Below, in pieces: positions 6,497-13,785 of a stretch of 64,000 nt of DNA (position 1 is its first letter; the number at the start of each line of letters is the position of its first letter). This DNA comes from Azophilus sp965199705. Lineage in GTDB: Bacteria > Pseudomonadota > Gammaproteobacteria > Pseudomonadales > Azotimanducaceae. Under the pieces are notes generated by a model that was not told where the DNA came from, searched no databases, and saw only the letters and a program-made list of their open reading frames with translations. The stretch is from NCBI GenBank assembly GCA_965199705.1, contig OZ241359.1:434001-498000 (forward strand), written 5' to 3'. The position numbers and the translations under genes were made by a program.

Positions 6497-7981
6497 ATGA
6501 CTGCTGCAACCACCGTGCGCAACCCCTTGTCCTTCTTCATAGGCGGACAGTGGGTCAAGCCGGCGTCGGGCGCGACTATAGACGTTCTTGAATCTCACAC
6601 AGGGCGTTTGCACGCAACGGTTGCCGAAGCGTCCATCCCGGACGTAGATCGTGCGGTAGCCGCGGCCAGAAGCGCATTCGACGCAGGACCCTGGCCACGA
6701 CTCAGCGCAGCGGAGCGGGCGACCTTCCTGAACAAGCTGGCGGACGCGCTTGAGGCGCGCGGCGAACAGATCGCGCGTCTGACGACGCTTCAAAACGGCG
6801 GCCTGCTGGCCATGAACCAGGGCGTGAACACGCCTTGGGGCATCAACACCTTGCGTTACTACGCAGACATGATCGTCAACGGCAGCGCGAGCGAAAACCG
6901 CGATTGCATGAACGCAAACGCCACCATCAACCGATTGCCGGTGGGCGTTGTTGCGGCAATCGTGCCGTGGAACGTTTCGTTCATCTCGGCCATGTCGAAA
7001 ATTGCCCCGGCGCTAGCGGCCGGGTGCGCCCTGATCCACAAGCCCTCGCCGGACGCGCCGCTTGAAGCGCATGTGATCGCTGAAGCCATGGAAGAGGCAG
7101 GTCTGCCGCCAGGGGTATTCAACATGGTCGTCGCAGATCGGGACGCCAGCGAATACCTGATCAGCCACGACGGCGTCGATCAGGTCAGCTTCACCGGCTC
7201 CACGGCAATCGGCAGCCAGATTGCGGCCAGGTGCGCCGGCGCCATCAAGCGTTGCAGCATGGAGCTTGGCGGCAACGCCGCGGCCATCGTGCTGCAAGAT
7301 ATGCCGATGGAAGCGGTCATTCCTGGCCTGCTCGGCACCAGCGCGCTGCTCAACAACGGCCAGGCCTGCATCGCACAAAGCCGCATTCTGGTGCATAGCT
7401 CACAGCACGATGCCTATGTCGCCGCCCTCGCTGCGGCAGCCAATGGCGTGCAGGTGGGCGATCCGAATGAAATGACGACCCAACTCGGCCCCATGGTCTC
7501 GGAACGGCACATGGAAACCATTCTCTCCTGGATCGACCTGGCGAGGTCCGAAGGCGCAACAATCGCCGCTGGCGGCAACAGGAAAACAGACTTGCCGGAA
7601 CCGCTTTCCGACGGCTGGTTTATCGAGCCGACGGTCATCGCAAACGCGAACAACAAGATGCGCATCTGCCAGGAAGAAATCTTTGGCCCGGTCGTCAAGG
7701 TGCTGAGTTACGAGACAGAGGCGGAGGCTGTGGCGATCGCCAACGACCAGCCCTACGGCCTGTCGAGTTCGGTCTGGACAACGAATCTGGACAAGGCCGC
7801 AGAAATCGCCGGCCAGTTGATGGCCGGGTCAGTCTATGTGAATGGCGCCATGACGATTGACATCAACGTACCCTTTGGCGGCCTCAAGAAGTCAGGGCTT
7901 GGCGCCGAGTGCGGCCCTGAGGGCTTGAGCGAATATCTGGTCAACCAGGTTATCTTTTCGCCCAAACCCGCAGCCGGATGA
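6497..7981 (+). CDS. NAD(P)-dependent aldehyde dehydrogenase
   Basis: A 494-residue enzyme of the aldehyde dehydrogenase superfamily, oxidising an aldehyde to its carboxylate. VPWNVSFISAMSKIAPALAAG forms the NAD-binding strand, FTGSTAIGSQIA the glycine-rich turn, and ELGGNAAAIV carries the general base Glu256. The catalytic Cys291 is in NNGQACIAQSRI, EEIFGPVV lies near residue 395, and the ending is VPFGGLKKSGLG. It is first in a plus-strand operon and its last bases overlap the crotonase start (ATGA). In this context it probably oxidises the aldehyde produced by the PQQ alcohol dehydrogenase downstream; that link is inferred. Confidence 0.92.
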   Translation: MTAATTVRNPLSFFIGGQWVKPASGATIDVLESHTGRLHATVAEASIPDVDRAVAAARSAFDAGPWPRLSAAERATFLNKLADALEARGEQIARLTTLQNGGLLAMNQGVNTPWGINTLRYYADMIVNGSASENRDCMNANATINRLPVGVVAAIVPWNVSFISAMSKIAPALAAGCALIHKPSPDAPLEAHVIAEAMEEAGLPPGVFNMVVADRDASEYLISHDGVDQVSFTGSTAIGSQIAARCAGAIKRCSMELGGNAAAIVLQDMPMEAVIPGLLGTSALLNNGQACIAQSRILVHSSQHDAYVAALAAAANGVQVGDPNEMTTQLGPMVSERHMETILSWIDLARSEGATIAAGGNRKTDLPEPLSDGWFIEPTVIANANNKMRICQEEIFGPVVKVLSYETEAEAVAIANDQPYGLSSSVWTTNLDKAAEIAGQLMAGSVYVNGAMTIDINVPFGGLKKSGLGAECGPEGLSEYLVNQVIFSPKPAAG

Positions 7982-8766
7982 GCCCCGTGAGCGACGCCGC
8001 TTACATCAAGACCGACATCCTGGATGAGCACATCCTGCTGATCACCCTCGATCGACCGGAAGCCCGCAATGCATTCAATGGCGAGATGGCGCGTCAGATG
8101 GAGCGCATCATCGACGCCTATGAAGACAACGACCAGCTCTGGGTTGCTGTCATCAGGGCCAATGGCCCGACGTTTTGCGCTGGCCAGGATCTGAAATCCG
8201 CTCGCACGGGCGATCTTGGCGTCACCAGGAAAAGAGGCGCGTTCGGGCTCATGCGCACGCCACCCGAAAAACCCCTGATCGCTTGTATAGAAGGCCAGGC
8301 TTTCGCCGGCGGCATGGAAATGGCGCTTAGCTGTGACCTGATCGTTGCCAGCGAAGAAAGTCAATTTGCCCTGACTGAAGCGAAACGCGCGCTGATGGCC
8401 GGCGGCGGCGGATGTTTCCGGCTGCCGAGGCGAATCCCCTACCACATCGCCATGGAAATGATCATGACGGGCGCCGCCTTCACCGCCCGACGGATGCATC
8501 ACTTTGGTCTTGTCAATCGGTTGCAAAAGGCCGAGGAGACTTTTGACGCGGCTGTTGAACTGGCAAGACTGCTGATCGCCAACAGCCCGATTGCCGTGCA
8601 GGCCTCAGGAGCCGTCGCCGCACGTTCCCATGCCGAACGCTGGTCGGATGCGGAATGCTGGAAGCACCAGGCGCCGTACTTCCAGAAGATGCTGGATAGC
8701 GAAGACAGGCTTGAGGGGCTGGCCGCATTCGCAGAGAAACGCGACCCGGTCTGGAAAGCCCGGTAA
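7978..8766 (+). CDS. Enoyl-CoA hydratase/isomerase (crotonase) family protein
   Basis: A 262-residue crotonase-fold protein. LITLDRPEARNAFNGEMARQ is the N-terminal core strand-turn. FCAGQDLKSART and IEGQAFAGGMEMALSCDLIVA supply the two backbone NH groups of the oxyanion hole. The usual catalytic acid around ALTEAKRAL is present as Glu. Such enzymes hydrate enoyl-CoA, isomerise or hydrolyse CoA thioesters; the exact reaction cannot be told. Translational coupling with the aldehyde dehydrogenase suggests both act on the same pathway. Confidence 0.88.
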   Translation: MSPVSDAAYIKTDILDEHILLITLDRPEARNAFNGEMARQMERIIDAYEDNDQLWVAVIRANGPTFCAGQDLKSARTGDLGVTRKRGAFGLMRTPPEKPLIACIEGQAFAGGMEMALSCDLIVASEESQFALTEAKRALMAGGGGCFRLPRRIPYHIAMEMIMTGAAFTARRMHHFGLVNRLQKAEETFDAAVELARLLIANSPIAVQASGAVAARSHAERWSDAECWKHQAPYFQKMLDSEDRLEGLAAFAEKRDPVWKAR

Positions 8767-8793
8767 GCAGAACAGGAGCCACGGAGCCGAAAC

Positions 8794-9216
8794 ATGGCTG
8801 ACCTCAACACCATGTTCAATCCCGGGAACGCAGACGCGGCCTACAGGATTCGCGTGCTCTACGACAAGTTTGCGTCTGCGCCGGACGCGATCGACACATC
8901 TCTCTTCGCCGAGAACTTTTGCTACGAACCCGCCGAAAGCAACCCGCTGAACGAGAGCCCGATTCATGGGGCCGAGAATTTTCTGACCCAGGCGTTCTGG
9001 GCCTCCCCCGACTGGGATCAATTCGCCTTTCGAATCGACCAGATCAATGCCGGCGACAAGATCAGCCTGCAAGGGTATTGCACGGGTATCTACAAGCCGA
9101 CGGGGAAGCTGATTTGCGCCCAGATACTGCACATCTGGTCGCAGGAAGGCGGCTTGCTCACCCGCTTGCAGGAGTTGGCCGATACCGAAGATCTGCACAG
9201 GGCCACACGGCAATGA
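8794..9216 (+). CDS. SnoaL/NTF2-fold protein
   Basis: A 140-residue NTF2-like protein. The N-terminal helix (RIRVLYDKFASAPDAIDTSLF), FAENFCYEPAESNPLNESP and the terminal sheet (KLICAQILHIWSQEGGLLTRLQEL) fit the SnoaL/ketosteroid-isomerase-like cone. It starts 27 bases after the crotonase stop and overlaps the next SnoaL gene by ATGA. Two tandem paralogues suggest a heterodimer or two steps on related ligands; sequence alone does not show the reaction. Confidence 0.75.
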   Translation: MADLNTMFNPGNADAAYRIRVLYDKFASAPDAIDTSLFAENFCYEPAESNPLNESPIHGAENFLTQAFWASPDWDQFAFRIDQINAGDKISLQGYCTGIYKPTGKLICAQILHIWSQEGGLLTRLQELADTEDLHRATRQ

Positions 9217-9653
9217 GTGACAAGACCGAGTTCATGAAGGAGATGTATCAGGCCTTCCGGGAAGGCTTGTACGCCACCTTTGCCAACGGCGGAAGTGACG
9301 AGTGCTTCAAGTATTTCGACCCGGATTTCGAGTGGGTAACCGCCAACAACGGCTGGAATCATGAAGGCAGCCCTTATCTCGGCGTTCAGTCAGTGTGGGA
9401 TCGCGTATTCACGAATGCCGGGGCAAACCTCGACCCGGAAACCTACTACGTCGATGTGTCGGAGGTCATCGACGCAGGCCCCGACACTGTGATCGTCCTT
9501 GCGCACTACACCGGCAATTCGGTCAAGACTGGCGATCACCACCGCATCCAGGTCGCGCACGTCTGGACCCTGAAGAATGGCCGTATGCGCAGGTTCCAGC
9601 AGTACACCGACACTTGGAAGATGGTCAATTTCGACAGCTACCTGACGCAGTAG
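9213..9653 (+). CDS. SnoaL/NTF2-fold protein, second copy
   Basis: A 146-residue NTF2-like protein starting MSDKTEFMKEMYQAFREG. It has a typical acidic loop (CFKYFDPDFEWVTANNGWN), the helix PYLGVQSVWDRVF and C-terminal strands (HHRIQVAHVWTLKNGRMRRF) ending WKMVNFDSYLTQ. The ATG at 9213 overlaps the previous stop, which fixes the start. It is only distantly similar to its neighbour, so this is an old duplication or independent recruitment rather than a recent copy. Ligand unknown. Confidence 0.8.
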   Translation: MSDKTEFMKEMYQAFREGLYATFANGGSDECFKYFDPDFEWVTANNGWNHEGSPYLGVQSVWDRVFTNAGANLDPETYYVDVSEVIDAGPDTVIVLAHYTGNSVKTGDHHRIQVAHVWTLKNGRMRRFQQYTDTWKMVNFDSYLTQ

Positions 9654-9780
9654 CCGAGCAAGCCGCCCGCGACAAACTCGAAGCATGGATAGAGTTACCG
9701 GGAGATCGAAAACCTGATTCATGAGGCGGCCTTCACCGATCAGGGCGGAACCGCCGAGGTGTGCCGCGAGATATTCAAAC

Positions 9781-9969
9781 AATGACTATTTCGATCGAAC
9801 AGGCGAGCCATTGGATATCGCGAACCTTGCGCTGTTCCTGGCTTCTGACGAAAGCCGCTACATCAACGGACAGGCTATATTGGCTGAAGGCGGTATGACG
9901 CTTTCGGTCAACCGTCGATTTGAAGACAGGTTGGCGCCGGGCCATCGCATTGTCGGGGAGCTCGAATGA
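9781..9969 (+). pseudogene. C-terminal remnant of a short-chain dehydrogenase
   Basis: The frame ending at 9969 reads DYFDRTGEPLDIANLALFLA and then SDESRYINGQAILAEGGMT, the standard SDR C-terminal block (GEPxDIAxxxLFLASDES..ITGQ). No Rossmann motif, NNAG or YxxxK lies upstream. A different short open frame (9696-9785) reads YREIENLIHEAAFTDQGG and may be debris of another gene. The SDR tail still overlaps the sulfotransferase ATG by TGA/ATG, as though the complete SDR gene had once been coupled to it. Confidence 0.75.
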
Positions 9970-11243
9970 GCAGCGGCATAGACATCGACGATCTGCGCAA
10001 GCCTGTCATATCCGAGGCGGGCAGGCGGGTGCTTGCCGAGCGTGCGGCGATCCCGATCCCGTTTTCGATGGACGGCATTCTCGAGTCGGCCGCGCACGAG
10101 CTGGACGTGCCGCTGTACCGGGGTGAGTTCTTCCTGGAACGGCTGGAGAGTTTCATGCTCGAAGGCGATGGTTGCTGCCAGTTCTCGGATGCGGGCAAGG
10201 GCTTCTTCGCAGCGACGATGGCGAACCTGGTCGTTCAACGCTCTCGCTTCGAGCATCTCTTCGAGCAGCATCCCGAGATCGAGGAAATCGAGTTGAATGC
10301 ACCGATCGTGCTTGCCGGCATCCCGCGCTCCGGCACGACCAACCTGTCCAACATCATGGCGTCCGACACCCGATTGAATTCACTCGCCTTCTGGGAAGGC
10401 TATCGCCCGGTCCCTTCGCAGGACGAGCTGATTGGCAAGGCCCCGGCCCCGGATGACGCCCGCGATCAGTATTGGAAGAAAGGTCTCGCCGACATGATCG
10501 CCATCGCCCCGCTGTTTCGGAACATGATCGATCTGCCCCATGATGGCGCCACGGAAGAGACCACCCTCATGCACATGGCGGGCATGCCGGTCGGTCATCA
10601 GAATCATGCGTGGACGCCTGAGTGGAACCACTGGTTCTGGAACGAAATGGACCCGACGATTCTCTATTCGTTCTTGAGGAAGGCGATTCAGGCGCTGCAA
10701 TGGCTTCGTGGCAACGACAAACGCTGGGTTCTGAAGAGCCCGCACCATCTTGCGTTTCTGCCCACCGTCGATCAGTACTTTCCCGGCGCGAAGTATGTGA
10801 TCACGCATCGTGACCCCGCGTCATCCGTGGTTTCCAATCTGTACATGATTGCCTACATATTCCGGGAAACTCAGGATCGGCCGAATATGGAAGGCGCATT
10901 TGGCGTGGCCACGGCGATGGGGCAGGGCATGATTGGCGGGCTGGAGCGTGATGTTGACTCGCTTGATTCCGAAAGCGTGGAACACGTCTATTTTCACGAC
11001 TATATGGCCGACCCGATGGGCGTGCTGAAACGCATCTATCAACGCGCCGAACTCGAGTGGACGGAGCGGAGCGAAAATGAACTGCAAACCTACATGGATA
11101 GCCACAAGCGCGGTCGTCATGGCGGCAGGTTGCTGTACAACCCTGAACGCGACTTCAACAGAACCCGAAACGAAATCCGGGCCGACTACCGCGCCTATCT
11201 CGACAAGTTCCCCGACATCCGCATCGAGGCAAGCCATGGCTGA
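9966..11243 (+). CDS. PAPS-dependent sulfotransferase family protein
   Basis: A 425-residue cytoplasmic sulfotransferase. The 5'-phosphosulfate-binding loop is IVLAGIPRSGTTNLSNI near residue 115. WVLKSPHHLAFLP and YVITHRDPASSVVSNLY form the 3'-phosphate-binding strand and helix. The C-terminus carries the usual Arg-rich GRHGGRLLYNPE segment. Such enzymes transfer sulfate from PAPS to a hydroxyl or, less often, an amine. Its last 8 bases overlap the alkylsulfatase-like gene, so the two are probably made together even though their textbook reactions oppose each other. The acceptor is unknown. Confidence 0.88.
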   Translation: MSSGIDIDDLRKPVISEAGRRVLAERAAIPIPFSMDGILESAAHELDVPLYRGEFFLERLESFMLEGDGCCQFSDAGKGFFAATMANLVVQRSRFEHLFEQHPEIEEIELNAPIVLAGIPRSGTTNLSNIMASDTRLNSLAFWEGYRPVPSQDELIGKAPAPDDARDQYWKKGLADMIAIAPLFRNMIDLPHDGATEETTLMHMAGMPVGHQNHAWTPEWNHWFWNEMDPTILYSFLRKAIQALQWLRGNDKRWVLKSPHHLAFLPTVDQYFPGAKYVITHRDPASSVVSNLYMIAYIFRETQDRPNMEGAFGVATAMGQGMIGGLERDVDSLDSESVEHVYFHDYMADPMGVLKRIYQRAELEWTERSENELQTYMDSHKRGRHGGRLLYNPERDFNRTRNEIRADYRAYLDKFPDIRIEASHG

Positions 11244-13005
11244 CCCGGCCCCGTCAGTCGCCGATACCCCTCTCTTTTACCGTGGCGACCTGGACGACCA
11301 GATCGTTACCGTCGAAAACGGCGCAAGGGTCAATCGTGACTATGCCGCGTTCATGGAAAGTGGCGTGTGGAGCGCCGAGAAAACCTGGCGCGTTCATGAT
11401 CGCGTGCACACCATCACCGGCTACGGCCTGCCCAACTACACGTTCATTGAGGGAGACGAAGGGCTGATCCTGGTCGATACGGGCATCAACAAGGGGATGG
11501 GGCAAGAGCTGCTGAAGAAGAAGCGTGAATTCTCGGAAAAGCCGATCATCGCCATCATCTATTCCCACCATCACTACACAGGCGGCGCCGGTGGAATCCT
11601 CGACGCCTACCCGGACCGGGACATTCCCATCTATGGTCATCCCAGGCTGGATAAAAATCTGCTCACCTCCTTGCTGGTTCTGGGCCCGGCTCAACGACGC
11701 AGAGGCCCCATGCAGATGGGCGCCTATCTGCCAACCACAGGGGCGGACGCCTTCCATGCCATTCATGAGCCTCAGTTCGAAGAAGCCGAGCTGAATTCAC
11801 ATGCGCATCAGGCCGTTACCCGCCGGGTAGGGCATGGCGAAAGGGTTGTGATCGATGGCCTGGAGTTCATCTTCCACCACGCCATTGCCGATACCGATGA
11901 CAGCTTGATCGTGCAGGTGCCTGCGCTTGATCTGGTCGTGCACAACGCCGCGGTGATGCCCTTCCTGTTCCCGCTCTACACCTTGCGCGGCGACTACTAT
12001 CGCTCGATACCGGACATGGTGGAGAGCATTGATCTGATCCGCGACATCCGCCCGAAACGTCTGATCGGCTGCCACGGCGCACCCATCATGGACGCAGACG
12101 AAGCCCATGAAATGCTCACAACGCATCGGGACGCCTTTGCTTACCTGCACCAGCAAACCGTGCAGGGCATCAATGCCGGCAAGACGCCAGACCAACTCGC
12201 CGCCAGCGTTCGATTGCCGGAACGCTGGGCCACTTACCCGGGATTGTTCCCTGCCTATGTGGATGTCGAACACATAGTGCGCGGCATCTACCGAGGCATG
12301 ATTGGCTGGTGGTCGGAAGATGCCGCAGACCTGCACCCGCCGGCTCAGGAAGAACTGAACGCCGTCATAGTTGAAGGGTTCGGCGGGCCGGAGCCGATCA
12401 TCGCCAAGGCGCGCGAAGCCCATGTGCAGGGCAGATACAACCTGTCGGCAAAGCTCCTGTCGCTGGTGCTGTCGGTGGCGCCGGACCAGGCCGAGGCGCG
12501 GCAACTGAAAGCCGACTCCCTGCGGCGCATGGCGCAGGCCACGCCGACAGGCGTTCAGTCTCGCAGCATTCTCCTGACGGAGGCATTGCACCTGGAAGGC
12601 CGTATCGACCGAAACAGACCGCCTGTGACCGGTCAGGCTTTTCCGCCGCCAAACATCGACGCCATGCTGAGCCTGCCGGTCGGAGAGTTTGTCCGCCTGC
12701 TGGAATACCGCATCAATGCCGAGAAGGCGCAGCAACTGAACGCCGCGATCGCGCTGACCTTCACTGATGTGGACAAGGCTTTCGGCGTGTCCGTCAGGTA
12801 TGGCGCAGTGGAATACTCCGATCAGCGACCAAAAAAGGCGGATATTGAAATCGTGACGGAGCGCCGGGCCTGGCTGTCGATGATCTTCCGCCAATTTGAC
12901 TTCGCATCAGCCAGGGAACAGGGGCTGGTAACCGTATCGGGTGACCAGGCAAAGCTGGATGCCTTTCTCGAGGCTTACGAAGGGACTTTACAATGGGCGC
13001 CATAG
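11236..13005 (+). CDS. Alkylsulfatase-like metallo-beta-lactamase-fold protein
   Basis: A 589-residue protein with the three-part layout of SdsA1/BDS1-type alkylsulfatases: metallo-beta-lactamase domain (~50-300), alkylsulfatase dimerisation domain (~300-440) and SCP2-like lipid-binding C-terminus (~470-585). The motif that should read HxHxDH is SHHHYTGGAGG at 110-120: H111 and H113 are kept, but the Asp and second His are Thr115 and Gly116. LYTLRGDYY and the late IGCHGAP are recognisable. The ATG at 11236 replaces a longer frame because it gives the family N-terminus and overlaps the sulfotransferase stop. The altered metal site means hydrolytic sulfatase activity should not be assumed. Confidence 0.85.
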   Translation: MADPAPSVADTPLFYRGDLDDQIVTVENGARVNRDYAAFMESGVWSAEKTWRVHDRVHTITGYGLPNYTFIEGDEGLILVDTGINKGMGQELLKKKREFSEKPIIAIIYSHHHYTGGAGGILDAYPDRDIPIYGHPRLDKNLLTSLLVLGPAQRRRGPMQMGAYLPTTGADAFHAIHEPQFEEAELNSHAHQAVTRRVGHGERVVIDGLEFIFHHAIADTDDSLIVQVPALDLVVHNAAVMPFLFPLYTLRGDYYRSIPDMVESIDLIRDIRPKRLIGCHGAPIMDADEAHEMLTTHRDAFAYLHQQTVQGINAGKTPDQLAASVRLPERWATYPGLFPAYVDVEHIVRGIYRGMIGWWSEDAADLHPPAQEELNAVIVEGFGGPEPIIAKAREAHVQGRYNLSAKLLSLVLSVAPDQAEARQLKADSLRRMAQATPTGVQSRSILLTEALHLEGRIDRNRPPVTGQAFPPPNIDAMLSLPVGEFVRLLEYRINAEKAQQLNAAIALTFTDVDKAFGVSVRYGAVEYSDQRPKKADIEIVTERRAWLSMIFRQFDFASAREQGLVTVSGDQAKLDAFLEAYEGTLQWAP

Positions 13006-13008
13006 AAG

Positions 13009-13155
13009 ATGCCTGACGACCCCTTGATGACGCGCCGCAACCTGCTGGAGGCTGCCGGCGCGGTTGGGGGGCTGGCGCTCGCGGAAGGCGAGTGGGCCTG
13101 CGAACTGTTCATGAACAAACTGGACGATACGACCAAGATCGTTCTCAACCCTTGA
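13009..13155 (+). CDS. 48-residue ORF with Tat-like N-terminus
   Basis: A small ORF directly after the alkylsulfatase-like gene. It starts MPDDPLMTRRNLLEAAGAVG and then continues with a short hydrophobic stretch (GGLALA), so it has a twin-arginine-like signal (TRRNLLE) but almost no mature protein. It ends KIVLNP. It may be a genuine small exported peptide or the surviving 5' end of a deleted Tat-exported enzyme. It is not recognised as any family. Confidence 0.4.
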   Translation: MPDDPLMTRRNLLEAAGAVGGLALAEGEWACELFMNKLDDTTKIVLNP

Positions 13156-13178
13156 ACCCTGCGGAGGAGCAACCTGCC

Positions 13179-13580
13179 ATGACCCCTGCCGTCAAATACT
13201 CGCGCATACTGGCCAAGTGCCTGTTCGTTCTCTTCATGCTGGAATCAGGCCGTAACTGGGTGCAGTGGACCTTCTTCCCGGACACGCAGATGAACTTCTT
13301 TCAGGTCAGCGCCGAAACCCTCTGGGGAATCAACATGCTGAAGACGGACATGACCTCCGGCGTGGCCGCCTCCGGCCTTTTCGTACTGCTTTACTTCCTG
13401 CGCGGCAAGCAGTGGCTGCCCCCGGCCATCGCGCTGGTCAGCGTCTTTCTCGTTACACGCGCCATCAGCCTGGTCATGGACGGCGTGAGCGCGATGTTGT
13501 GGGCAGGCGTGGCTTACGAACTGGTCTATCTGGCAATCGCTGTCTTCCTTTTCAGAACAGAACCGCAAGGCGCGATCTGA
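13179..13580 (+). CDS. DUF4345-like small membrane protein
   Basis: A 133-residue protein with four predicted membrane helices: about 10-28 (ILAKCLFVLFMLE), 55-78 (VAASGLFVLLYFLRG), 82-104 (LPPAIALVSVFLVTRAISLV) and 108-127 (AGVAYELVYLAIAVFLF). The length and charge pattern resemble small DUF4345-type proteins, but I am not certain of the family. The start at 13179 is chosen because a strong GGAGGAG precedes it. It sits at the end of the sulfotransferase/sulfatase block. Confidence 0.6.
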   Translation: MTPAVKYSRILAKCLFVLFMLESGRNWVQWTFFPDTQMNFFQVSAETLWGINMLKTDMTSGVAASGLFVLLYFLRGKQWLPPAIALVSVFLVTRAISLVMDGVSAMLWAGVAYELVYLAIAVFLFRTEPQGAI

Positions 13581-13785
13581 GTGATGGAATCCAGTTTGCC
13601 GGTTCAATGCCTGTGGCTTCGCTGACGAAAACGTCGTTTCGTCCATTGGCAATTACTGTGCGGGCGGATGTGCCCGGCTTTTCGGCCAAAGTGCGCAAGA
13701 CGGGGACAAACTCACCGACCGGGACGCCCGCAAAAAGTCCCGTTCTGAATGGGATTAACCTGTTGTGCGGCCCAGAATTGACAGG

